Source of the DNA: Podospora pseudoanserina
Taxonomy: Eukaryota > Ascomycota > Sordariomycetes > Sordariales > Podosporaceae
Direction of reading: 5' to 3'
DNA length: 64,000 bases
Assembly: GCF_035222485.1 (NCBI RefSeq)
Contig: NC_085920.1
Coordinates: 2,294,001 to 2,358,000, forward strand
The position numbers and the translations under genes were made by a program. This document shows, piece after piece, positions 1-10,173 of the stretch (its first letter is position 1; each line of letters starts with the position of its first letter). The notes beneath the pieces were generated by a model. The model was not told where the DNA came from. It ran no database searches and saw only the letters and a list, made by a program, of their open reading frames with translations.

Positions 1-541
1 ACTGGTCTGGGGGTGAGGCGGCAGTTGGTGAGGGCGGCTTCGAGGCCGGTGAGGGCCGGTCGTGGAAGCGATGGAGGCATGTTGTTTGTGGTATGGGGGG
101 AGCTTCTGTCTGGAGAGACAGGAGTTCGGGCTGGCTTCCTGGACTACTGGGGGATTGTCGACGACGGCGAGGTGCGAGTGGTGGTGATTCGACTTGGAAA
201 TTCTGAAGCTTGCTGGGGCCGGCTGATTGATAGACGCTAAGCCGGTTTGGGAGTAAGGGCGGTTGAGCATTGGGGGTTCTGCCGCGGCTGACCGCTCTTT
301 TTTCAGAGACTTTTGGAGCTCCACCCCTCCAAAACTTTCCCATTTACTTTGCGCGACTGTTGCTCTTTTGCACCCTTTCCAACTTTTCTCTCCTCGTCTT
401 CCACATTCACTTTCCCCCGTGGAAGACCGCAAAACATCAATTTTCAATCCCTCAGATCCTTTCTCGCGGGCGAGGTTCTTGTTTTGCCTTTTCTTTTTCT
501 TGTCTCCTGGTTTCAGCTTGGCGTTTTAGCATTCCACCAAG
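1..541. other. Left-edge intergenic sequence and NOG2 5' region
   Basis: No convincing coding region was found. The short open frames here carry no recognisable domain. The last 200 bases before the NOG2 start are rich in pyrimidine runs (CTTTTCTTTTTCTTG type), which is common in promoters and 5' leaders of highly expressed filamentous-fungal genes. The far left may belong to a neighbouring gene outside the window. Confidence 0.5.
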
Positions 542-2850
542 ATGGGAACTGGTACGTCGCAGCATTCGTCGATATCGCAATTGACGTCGCCCTCTAACTC
601 TTCATCACAGGGAAGAAGGAAAAGTCCCGCATGGAGCGGCAGGGCAAGCCCACAGGCGACCCCAAGGTGAAGGGTGAAAACTTCTACCGCTCCGCCAAAA
701 AGATCAAGACCCTCAATGTCCTCAAGGAGGGCAAGGCGATTCGCAACAAGGATGGCAAGATCGTCAAGGCTGCCTCTTTCCAGAGCAGAGAGCGCCCCAA
801 GGCTGTCATCGAGCCAAACCGAAGATGGTTCAGCAACACCAGAGTCATTTCCCAGGACACACTCACATCGTTCCGGGAGGCTGTGGAGGAGAACCAGAAG
901 GACCCATACTCAGTACTGCTCAAGAGCAACAAGCTTCCCATGAGCTTGATTCGTGATGACGGACCCAAGCTCGAGGATGGGTTGAAGAAGCATCAAGCCA
1001 AGATGACAATCGAGAGTGCGCCCTTCTCAGAGACCTTTGGACCCAAGGCGCAAAGGAAACGTCCCAAGCTGAGCTTCGCCACTGTTGACGAACTGGCGGG
1101 CCACACCGAGTCGAGCTTCGATCAGTACACCGCGAGGCAGGAACAGATCAAGCTGCTCAGCGGTACTTCTGGCACGGCTGAGGTGGAGAACAAGGAAAGT
1201 GTCTACCCGGAGATTGACTTCAGTGTCTCAACGGCCAAGGAAGCCATCTTCTTCAAGGGTCAATCCAAGCGCATCTGGAACGAGCTCTGTAAGCATACAC
1301 GCACTTACGTTGGAGGTCAGTATTGTTCTAACCTATTCTCACAGACAAGGTGATTGACTCTTCCGACGTCATCCTCCACGTTCTCGACGCCCGTGATCCT
1401 GTCGGCACAAGATGTCGCCACGTGGAGAAGTATCTTTCTACAGAAGCTCCGCACAAGCATCTCATCTTCGTTCTGAACAAGATCGATTTGGTTCCATCCA
1501 GCACAGCCGTAAGTACAACCATTTTGTATTGTATCACATCACACATTCTTGGTACTCCTCGATTTTTATTGGGAGTACCCCAGGGGTTTTGTCAGGATGC
1601 TTCCGCACATTCATGTGCCACTGCAATGGAAGTTGTGCGTTACATCCCTGGGAGATCGATATCCACCTCCAACTTCTCTGGCCTGGTCATCAGGTCGGGG
1701 ATTGTCAGACTCCGTCTTGGGGTTTTGGCGCCGGATACCGGACGTGTTTCATACGAGTTGAAAACCGCCGCGCCCCTCACTGGGTAATTTTGTTGCGGTT
1801 TTCTTAGTGATGTTTCATACATTTCTCTCCATCATACATCTGCATTTGAAATTGTTGCTTCCAAGACGGACGCTAACAGGTTTTCAGGCTGCTTGGATCC
1901 GTGTGCTTCAAAAGGATCGCCCCACCTGCGCCATGAGATCAAGCATGAAGAACCCGTTCGGTCGTGGTTCTCTGATCGATCTTCTCCGCCAATTTAGCAT
2001 CCTCCACAAGGACCGCAAGCAGATCAGTGTTGGTCTGGTTGGGTATCCCAACGTGGGCAAATCCAGCATCATCAACGCCCTCCGTGGCAAGCCTGTTGCC
2101 AAGGTTGCACCTATTCCCGGTGAGACCAAGGTCTGGCAGTACGTTACTCTGATGAAGAGGATCTACCTGATTGATTGCCCGGGTATTGTACCACCCAACC
2201 AAAATGACACACCACAGGACCTTCTTCTCCGTGGTGTCGTCCGTGTTGAGAATGTCGAGCATCCCGAGCAGTATATCCCTGCTGTGTTGAGCAAGGTCAA
2301 GCCGCATCATATGGAAAGGACGTATGAGCTGAAGGGTTGGAAAGACCACATTCAGTTCCTTGAGATGCTGGCTAGGAAGGGCGGCAGACTGTTGAAGGGT
2401 GGTGAGCCAGATGTGGACGGTGTGGCCAAGATGGTCTTGAACGATTTTATGCGAGGCAAGATTCCTTGGTTCACCCCCGCGCCAGCGATGGAAGGGACCG
2501 AGGATGCCGACTCTGAACTCATTGAGGGCCGCCAAGGTCGTCTCGGTGAGATGCGGAAGCGGAAACGCGACCTCGAGGCTGAAGGCGAAAGTGTTGCCGA
2601 TACATCCATGGCTGGGTCGACTCTGGCGGCCACCGAGGATCTTGCAGCTTCAGATGACGAAGATGACGATTTCTCTGGATTTTCCAGTGATAGTGACTCT
2701 GAGGGTGAGGGCGAAGATAACGAAGACAATGAGGGCGATGATGCCGAGGATATGATATCCCTCGGCGAGTCGAGTGATGAGGAGGCATCAGATGCTGAGT
2801 CGGAGCAAGAGCCAGATCCGCCAGCGTCCAGGAAAAGGAGAAAGGCGTAG
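542..2850 (+). CDS. NOG2: Nucleolar GTP-binding protein 2 (pre-60S ribosome export GTPase)
   Basis: Four exons fit by splice signals: 542-551, 611-1288, 1345-1508 and 1888-2850, giving 604 aa. The first exon is only 10 nt and joins to give [16 protein letters not shown], the conserved NOG2 N-terminus, which fixes the start. The GTPase motifs are in the circularly permuted order of the YlqF/YawG family: NKID (G4) comes first in exon 3, followed by GYPNVGKSS (G1) and DCPG (G3) in exon 4. The C-terminal third is an acidic Asp/Glu/Ser tail ending in RKRRKA, a likely nucleolar signal. NOG2 binds pre-60S particles in the nucleolus and nucleoplasm and is released by Rea1 before export. The third intron, 379 nt, is much longer than the others in the window. 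Confidence 0.96.
1509..1887 (+). other. Unusually long intron 3 of NOG2 with a stable hairpin
   Basis: The intron runs from GTAAGT to TTTTCAG, with GCTAAC as probable branch site 13 nt before the acceptor. At 379 nt it is several times longer than the others seen here (about 50-75 nt). It contains a perfect 8-bp inverted repeat, GGTACTCC at 1551-1558 and GGAGTACC at 1572-1579, around a 13-nt T-rich loop. I could not find a paired C/D-box set or a convincing H/ACA structure. Confidence 0.7.
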
Positions 2851-3524
2851 TTAAGCCACTTCGATTCTTATCTTATTGCAGCGAAAAGTACCACGTATTG
2901 ATTTTTAGTAATGAAACCGTGGAAGGGTTTGGGCACAACCCGAATGATACCTCTGCCCATATCATACATTTTTCGTTCCAATTCTGCTTGCTTGTGTATC
3001 TGTGTCGGCAAAGACAACTTTTGTTGCCAGTGGCTGGGAAAGGCCATTGTTGGGCTCGGTCTGTCGGACAAGTCTGGAATTGGGATGGTAGATATCTAGT
3101 GGTGGATGATCTCGCAGATGCGACGGTGACCTTATCATGGTGTTGCACAGCATGCTCAAGTCGAGATGGGTATCACTGGGCTGAGGCTCACAGGCGATAT
3201 GCATGCACGGTCCCTTGTTTTTAGGTGTGAGCCGAGCGGATGAGACCATCACTTCTTTACATCTTGAACTTGCCAACGGTCTGACGGGCGCTGGGGCGTA
3301 GTTGTTCAAGATATTTGGGGCAATATCGCCGTCATGAGAAACAATGAGTTCGTTGCACCAAACGGCACATCTTGCCGTCCTTGGTGGAAATGATAATTGG
3401 GAGCCTGGTGATATAAGTGTTGGGTTACCTCCCCGTTGCTGTGGTCAGTTGTGAAGTTGGCAGCTCTTTCACTTGAACCCAGGATTACCTACCGCCGCTG
3501 TCATCTATCACCTACACTTCGACT
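2851..3524. other. NOG2 3' region and upstream of the PIR-like gene
   Basis: No gene seen. Nothing beyond ordinary mixed-composition sequence and likely 3' and 5' untranslated regions. Confidence 0.5.
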
Positions 3525-4823
3525 ATGTTTGCTCACATCTTCCTCTTCTTGGTGCTGGGGTTGAGCTTCGTGGTGGCTGATGTTGCGGATATACAAACAT
3601 GTTTGTTCCACCTATACTCAGTCGATGCCAGTTGCAGCAACAACCTCACAGTTGGCCAATTACCAGGTGGTCAACTTCAGGGAAGCAAACTCACAGAGTC
3701 AGCAACGTGGTTCCGGTTTTTTGATGGTCGTCTTCTAGACCACGCCCTACGGGGGTGCTGGTGGGCTCGTACAGTTGTCCCTGTCCCCTGTCCTGTCCTT
3801 GCTCTGTTCCAGCTAATCTCTTGTTCATTCTTCTAGCCGTCTCGACAGTCTTAGTCTGTGACGTTGCCTTTTCCGACGTGGAAGAACCCGACATGCTTTT
3901 CTCTGTCACCACGCACGGCGATGCCCAGGCTCTCAGTTACAATGGAACATTTTCCTTTTTCGCCTGCCGATCTGGCCGCTACGACAAGATGAACTACTAC
4001 CTCGAGCAGCCAGACGCAACGTGCCCGCAAGTCTTCCTTCACGTCGACCCCGATATGTCATGTTTTGATGAGCCGTTTCTCACTATGACAACCACACCCG
4101 CGCTTCATTTCTCAACGCCAGTCCCCTCTGCCACAGAAAGTACCAGTACGGACGATTTGTTGAGTACGGCTTACTATACTGAGACAGTCGGCGAGTCAAC
4201 TTCGGCAGCTCACGATACAGAATCTCCCGCCACTTACGACACAGACGGTCCCCGGGTTACTACGTTGATCTTCCAAACCACCACACCTACATTAACCATC
4301 ACGGTAGACGACCCCCCCAACCTCAGCCTCCTACCCCCCACCTTCCACCCTCCCACTTACATCATCCATCCGCCCCCAATACCACTCCCTCAGCACCCTC
4401 CTCTCCCCTCCCCTCCCATCCCTGACCGCCCCCTCCATCAACCTCACAGCCTTGCCTCCCACGACCTTCCCATCCCTCTCCATCCCCAAACCGTTCACAA
4501 CAGGCCTCTTCTCCTGGACAAACTCCTCTTTCCCCTCCACCTTCAAAACTAAAACCCTCAGCCCGGGCGTTTATGGTAGCGGAAGGGGTTCTTCCCTCAG
4601 CATGCAGACACCAACGGTGTATTACGGCACGGCAGGGTTCAGCCGTCCACCCAGAACTCCTACCCCGTCATACGAACCAATGCCTTTGGTGACGACGTTG
4701 ATTTTTCATACGGAACGGGAGGAGGGTGGGGGAAGTGTTACTACCGGGCCGGTGGTGGAGACCTTTACGGTGACGGCGGAGGAGGGGGTAGTGGTTACCT
4801 TTGCTGTGGAGGTTGAGCGTTAA
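3525..4823 (+). CDS. Secreted PIR1-like cell-wall protein with Ser/Thr-rich tail; frame discontinuity
   Basis: The N-terminus MFAHIFLFLVLGLSFVVADV is a clear signal peptide. After it come VGQLPGGQLQG and FFDGRLLDHALRGCWW, then, after a 68-nt intron (3769-3836), LVCDVAF and LSYNGTFSFFACRSG. This order, including GCWW, a Cys-Asp and YNGTxxFxAC, matches the PIR1-like C-terminal domain of fungal cell-wall mannoproteins; the family call is from memory. The rest is rich in Ser, Thr and Pro, as in O-mannosylated wall proteins, with VTTLIF(Q/H)T appearing twice, near 4260 and 4690. The two copies lie in different frames: the first frame closes at 4552, while the frame open from about 4317 continues to the stop at 4823. 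The switch falls at C-runs (4312-4318, 4334-4339), so an indel is likely. No good intron explains it. Confidence 0.72.
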
Positions 4824-5152
4824 GGGGGGGAAGTTTGTTAAAGGTGCAAAGATGAGAGAGGAAGGAGGAAAGACAAAGGAAGAAAAAGGAAGATTTAGTG
4901 TAATGGTAGTAATAATAGTACAGGGAAGAGGCTGTTTGGACTTGGCTTGAAAAGGGGTTGTAAAGTGTTGCTTGGTGGCTATAAGTTAGGGCGGGTGTGC
5001 AAAGAGTGTCCCGTTGTTAAACTTGTCGTTGAACGATTAACTAAGGGGGGGTCTTTGAACCCACCATTTTCAAGTAGAAATTGGGTGTCTTTTGCGGTTC
5101 GAGAAAGAATGTAGAATAACCAACCAGTAAGAGAGTAAAAAGCAAAGCAGCG
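4824..5152. other. Spacer between PIR-like gene and 5S rRNA gene
   Basis: A purine-rich stretch (4826-4930, GGAAGGAGGAAAG type) directly follows the PIR-like stop and is probably its 3' UTR. Nothing else seen. Confidence 0.5.
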
Positions 5153-5156
5153 AAAA
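5153..5156 (-). terminator. RNA polymerase III T-run terminator of the 5S gene
   Basis: A TTTT run on the minus strand lies directly at the 3' end of the 5S RNA, the usual Pol III stop. Confidence 0.8.
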
Positions 5157-5274
5157 CATACAGCACCGGGGATTCCCCAGTGGTCACCCACCTGAGTACT
5201 AGTCCGGCGGTCAGCTGTTTGACTAGGGGAGAGCAGACGGGATCCCGTATTTTCAGCTGCCTATGGTCGTATGT
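5156..5274 (-). rRNA. 5S ribosomal RNA gene
   Basis: On the minus strand the 119-nt transcript starts ACATACGACCATAG and ends GTGCTGTATGT. These ends pair as helix I (ACATAC with GTATGT). The conserved CGGGATCCCGTC, CTAGTCAA, GGACTAGTACT and GGTGGGTGACCAC blocks of ascomycete 5S RNA are present, including the internal control region used by TFIIIA/TFIIIC. A run of four T on the transcribed strand (bases 5153-5156) follows as an RNA polymerase III terminator. A single copy between protein genes fits the dispersed 5S arrangement of Neurospora and Podospora rather than a tandem rDNA array. Confidence 0.97.
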
Positions 5275-5679
5275 GATCGTTACGGTTAGGATTTAATGTC
5301 ATGTAGGGAGTGAGGATGAGAAAATAGGGGTTTCACCAGGAGACAGTCTGAGAGACAGAATGACAAATTCCCCTAGAGAGGTATTTGGAATTGACCAACG
5401 AGCACCCGATGCCGAACAGGTATTTCGACGGATCGGGGAGCGATTAATATTTTCGGAAAAGCGATGATGCAACTGAGCGCGAGCAGCCCCTCATTCACCC
5501 CACTAACACACCCCCTATCTACCTATCTTCATGTGTAACAAGAGCTCCCATCACATCATCCCGAGCCTTTCTGTCGCGGTCTAATTCTTAATTCTATAAA
5601 AGCCTCATTCACTACCCATCGTCCGTTCGTGACTGTCACTCATCAATTCTCAACTTCACAAACAAAGTAAACCACCAAG
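5275..5679. other. 5S upstream region and promoter of the DsbA-like gene
   Basis: No gene seen. A TATA-like TCTATAAAAG lies at about 5593-5602, some 80 nt before the start at 5680, and is followed by CA-rich leader sequence, so it is a plausible TATA box for the DsbA-like gene. Confidence 0.5.
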
Positions 5680-6395
5680 ATGGCCCTCCCACCCAAATTC
5701 AACGCCCACCGCCTCACCTTCTCCTCCTCACTAACCTCAGCCCCCGAACCAAAGCACACCATCGAGCTTTTCCTCGACTACGTCTGCCCCTTCTCAGCCA
5801 GTCAGTCCCCCCTCTCAACCCACCCCCCCAAAGCATACACTAACTCCCCCTACCAGAACTCTTCAACCATCTCTACAACAACATCATCCCCAAAATCATC
5901 TCCCCCAACCCCTCCCTCTCCTCCAAAGTCGACTTCATCATCCGTCAACAAATCCAACCCTGGCACCCCTCCTCCACCCTCGTCCACGAAGCCGCTCTCG
6001 CCGTCCTCCAACTAACCAACTCCCCCGCCAAATTCTACCAGTTCTCCTCCACCCTTTTCGCCCACCAAAAATCCTACTTTGATATCTCCCTCGTGAACGA
6101 AACCCGCAACCAGACCTACCGCCGCCTCGCCAAGCTCGCCTCGGACACCATCTCTGACCTGGACGAGGAAGCCGTCTACAACCTCCTTGCCATCCCCTCC
6201 CAACCGGGCGAGGACGGCGCCCTCAACGCAGGCAACGCCGTCACAAACGACGTGAAGCTGATCACCAAAATCAACAGACTTCTCGGTGTTCACGTCACGC
6301 CTACTGTAATCTTCAATGGCGTTGTAGCAAATGAGATTTCGAGTGGGTGGACTGAGGAGCAGTGGAAGGAGTGGTTGGACAAGAATATTGTTTAG
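5680..6395 (+). CDS. DsbA-like thioredoxin-fold protein
   Basis: Two exons, 5680-5800 and 5857-6395, join to 219 aa. The N-terminal strand TIELFLDYVCPFSAK followed by an LFNHLYNNIIPKI helix is the DsbA/FrnE/2-hydroxychromene-isomerase type of thioredoxin fold. The active-site region is C-P-F-S, so only the first cysteine of a CxxC pair is present. The C-terminal GVHVTPTVIFNGV is the cis-Pro loop (VTPT) and strand expected of the fold. There is no signal peptide, so the protein is probably cytosolic. A monothiol CxxS site suggests glutathione- or thiol-linked chemistry rather than disulfide oxidation, but the substrate is unknown. The ATG follows an ACCACCAAG context. Confidence 0.85.
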
Positions 6396-6751
6396 CTTAG
6401 GAGAGATAGCATGCACTAAAAAGACTAAAAAAAAAACGGTTGATACTGATGCTATGCAGAATGTGAAAAAAAAAGAGACGGACAATCTGTCTCATGCTAC
6501 CATCCCTTTAACCGCTCCAAAGTGACTAAAACTACTCCTTCTCTAATATGTGGAAACTGCCATGCAACAAACAAAGACCTCAAGGGAAAAAAGAAAAATC
6601 CATCATAACTCTTTCTAGACATTGGTTTGTTCTTGTCAGTTGATCAAAAAGGAAAAGAAAAAAAAGAGAGAGAAGTGGATTATGTACAAATACGCCGCCG
6701 TCCCCCCCCAATCCCACCCACCACCCCATACATCATAATCCGACAATCTAT
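6396..6751. other. Convergent 3' region between DsbA-like gene and mS38
   Basis: No gene. It holds A-rich runs (6429-6438, 6463-6472) and a purine-rich stretch at about 6646-6680 that probably belong to the 3' ends of the two converging transcripts. Confidence 0.5.
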
Positions 6752-7880
6752 TTACAATCTATCCAACTTTCTCCTCTCGTTTCTCGTCCTCTTCTGCAGC
6801 TTCTTGTACTTCTTCTTCTTCATCCGCAACTTCCTCTGCCTCTTCACACTAATGGCCTGCATGGCCCGGTCCTGCAGCCGTCTCGACTCGTCATACTTCA
6901 GCTGGCGCAGCGCCATCCTCTCCAAAAACGTCCTCGGCTGAACGCCGCCCTGCTCCGCACTGTCGATGAGTTCCGGGCTGTGCGCAACAACCTTGTACTG
7001 CCCGTCCGCCTCCACCGTCTCCTCGATCGTGACCATGGCCTTGTACACCCTCGTCTGGGGCTCCTCGCTCGCTTCCAGCGTCGTGCCGGCAAGTTCGTCG
7101 ACAAGAGCATCAACGGCGGCGGCGGCGCCATCGGCCATCGGCTTGGGTGCCGGAGGCGGCGCATAAGGCAGGAACTGGCCTGCCATGGAGTTGAGCTGAA
7201 AATAGACGTTGCTCTCGCCGCTCATCTCAAACGGGGCGCCGTCGGCGCGCCTCGGCGGCTCTCCGGTTTCCTGAATCTCTTGCTGCATCCGCTCCTGCTG
7301 TTTAAAGACACTAGTGTTGGCTTCATCATCATTCAACTTGGAGAGGGGATGTTTTTCAAGGTCATGTACCGTTTGTGACAGGGTCGACAGGACGTCCGAC
7401 ACCCTGTGACGCGGCGAGCGGGTGTTGAAGATCTCGGCAAAGGCATCCTCGGTCACCGTCTTGGGGAGGAGCTGTGTGACGGAGATGGGCCGGTGGAGGG
7501 CGAAGAAGGTGGACAGGGCGAGGGCTAGATAGAGGGGTAAGCAAGAGATGTGAGTGATATTGGGGAGGATACGAACCCTCGTCCTTGATGTGCTTGGTGC
7601 TGGGGACGCTGGGGAGCTGGGGGCCGGCGTCCTTGGCCTTTCTTTTGCGCTTCTCGCCGGTCGTCTTGGAGTTGCCCGAGGCGGGCACGGAGGGCCGGGC
7701 GGCGAAATCGCGGGCGCCGTCATCCGGGCTTGAGGGTTTTGAGGACGAGTACCGGCGCTGGTGGAGACCATTGGCCTTGTAGGCGGCTTTGGGAGCCGAC
7801 GCAGTCAGGGAGGAAACCACCGTCACAGGCGACTGGGGAGCCGCAGACGCGACAGCCCGTCGCACTGATAACGGCAGCAT
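6752..7880 (-). CDS. COX24: Small ribosomal subunit protein mS38, mitochondrial (Cox24/AURKAIP1 family)
   Basis: Two exons on the minus strand, 7880-7577 and 7524-6752, join to 358 aa. The diagnostic part is the C-terminus: SVKRQRKLRMKKKKYKKLQK followed by RTRNERRKLDRL. This is the highly basic mS38 domain (Cox24/Qri5 in yeast, AURKAIP1 in animals) that threads into the decoding region of the mitochondrial small subunit. The N-terminus, with MLPLSVRRAVASAA and QRRYSSSK, is Arg/Ser-rich and free of acidic residues, a typical mitochondrial targeting sequence with a plausible cleavage site near RRYS. The middle is poorly conserved and contains an Ala-rich stretch. Fungal members are usually long because of this linker. 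The ATG at 7880 is the first in frame after the probable leader. Confidence 0.93.
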
Positions 7881-10173
7881 GGTTGGCGAGGTGGTGGCGG
7901 CTGGTTCTGGGGTGAGAACAAAACTCGCAAGGGTCCTCTTCAGAGGTGCCTGATCACAAAGGCTGGCTGCTTTCTGAAAAGGACAGCGAGAGACGACGTC
8001 GAGGTGTCGAGATGTCGAGATGTCGGGAGGTGGCGGGTGGTGCGCTGTCAAAGGCAGACGCTATCCAGGTTTGCAGTCACGTTTGACGATGACCTGCCAG
8101 AGGGATGGAAAGCCTTGTTGGTGGCTCCGGCTCGGCTTGCTTCTTCTCTCGGGCGCTATTTGCCGTGATCGCCTGATGGTCTGTGCGGCTTCAAACGTCT
8201 CGTCTCGATTGGTACCTGGAGTCCGCATTGGGTAATAACCGGGGCAGCAAAAAAGTGAAGCTGTCTCTCCCTCACCCAGCTCCTTACACCGACCCTAACT
8301 GCCTTTCGTCCATGCGGGGAAACACAGAAAGGTGGGTTCTACATGCCCCCTGACGGAAGTGCACATGGCATTGAACTTACTACTAGCCATGGATATTGAG
8401 AACAACAGGTAAGCAATACCGCATATACTCAATCGAACCAAAATTGTCCGCGCCCGCCACTATACCTACAGGAGTTTGGCTTAAGTGCCAAGCCACTTAT
8501 AACCCGATCACTGGGTCCGATAAAATCTACCATGATTTTTTTTTCATTTAGTTTTTTACGACAGCTTCAAAACTTTTACTATTAGCTTTAAAAAATTTTG
8601 ATTTATAATAGTAATACTAAATTACTTAATTATATTAATATGTGACAATTTAATATATAAAATTAAATAAAACCGATTTTATTTAAAGTAGAGAAAATAG
8701 AAGGTTTTGCTAAAATTGACGATATATTTAAAATGATAGGTTTATAAAATTCATTGTTTCCTTAAATATTGAGAGATATTTCTATTTTATTAATATTTTT
8801 TTCAATATTAAATTTCCAAATAAATAATATAATACCGTTATTAAGTGAAAAATAAGATACATCAGAAATTTAAAATATAAATACTTTTTCTAATCAAAAT
8901 AAATTTATTAAAGTTATTGTGACGGGCTCCTATTTGGAACTTTTGAAAAAGGTATTAGTTGAAAGCACTTTTAGACAGTTTCGCAATATGCAATTCACGC
9001 TTGTATTCACGGTATCTTGTGTTTACATTAAGACATTTTATTGTGCACTGTTTAGCTGCACCGAACCAATTGTCAGAAGTTACCTTCAACTCATATCCCT
9101 TGTAGAGGTTCTATACAGAGATTCGTCACATATATAAAGTATCTACTTAATAGAGCAGAGTGCTGCAAAGCCTTGCATCTACTATTATAGTAAGTAAAAA
9201 TAGCCTCAACTTTATATTTAGAGTATATAAAGTCCTATAAGTGCCCAGTATAATGTGTGGGGCAATCGACCCACAATAACCCACACTTTCGGTAGGCTCG
9301 GTAGCCGAATTCGCCCTGTTTTGTATAGCCGTGACCTGTGACCTATATTGTATGCGGAATACCATGAAGCTGGATATCGTTATTTCGCTGCTTTGACAGT
9401 AAACATCGTTGGATATCGTGGTGTCCCGGTGAAGGCGGACAGGATGGTTATGCAGCGAGGTTTCTCTAAGTGGTTCATCCACCCATGCATCATTGTTGTT
9501 GCTCCTCGAATAGGATAAATTGAAACCCGTAATTGATGGCGTGATGAGCAATAGGAAACCTGAAAACAGCTCGAAACATGACCTTGGGAGGATGAATGAC
9601 TGTAATTTCGGATAGTGCCAGGTGCAAAGGTGCAGATAATACATGGTGGGGTCCATGTTGGGCTGGGTAAAGTAACGACGGTGATTGAAGATGAACTACG
9701 TTAATGTCTGGTGAAGGAGAGGTTTCTGGTTTGACCAACCCAAAGTCCTGCTCAGGTGTCGTGTTTCTGAACGTGCTTTCCAGCACCCAAGTGTGGGAAA
9801 GAAGGACGTAGCATTGCGACTTTCCCAGACTCTGATGCTGAAGCTGGAAATTTCAAGAGCTTCTCAAGCTGTCAACCTTGAAGCTTCCAAGTATGTAAAC
9901 GATGACCCAAAGTGTTGCTGGTTGGTGGGGCACTGGCAAAGGAGTGGCAGGAACGAATCCTAAAGGCGGAATTTGCAATTGGGCGCCAAGAAACGCATAG
10001 CTCAAGCACGTGACGCTGGGCCCCGGTGCGCAGCTCTGGCAAATTGGCCCGGGCCTTCCCGAGCTTGCCTTGGAAGTGAGGCAAAATCACTGCTGCATAA
10101 GTCTGTTTTTTGAGGTTGAGGACATTTTCTTCAACCGCCCTTCCACCCCCCCGACACACACCCATCCGCGTCC
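7881..10173. other. 2.3-kb divergent intergenic region including an AT-rich island
   Basis: This separates mS38 (minus) from the MPP-beta gene (plus). No intact gene was found. The middle contains the AT-rich island listed separately. The last 300 bases before 10174 are GC-rich with CCCGGG/GGCCC blocks and are probably the MPP-beta promoter. Confidence 0.55.
8518..8925. repeat. AT-rich island, probably RIP-mutated remnant
   Basis: Base composition falls abruptly to mostly A and T, with many TA steps and no reading frame of note. The flanks on both sides are ordinary. Sharp AT-rich blocks in otherwise roughly 50% GC sordariomycete DNA are the usual result of RIP on a repeated element. No terminal repeats or protein trace survive that would name the original element. 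A moderately AT-rich shoulder runs on to about 9250. Confidence 0.6.
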
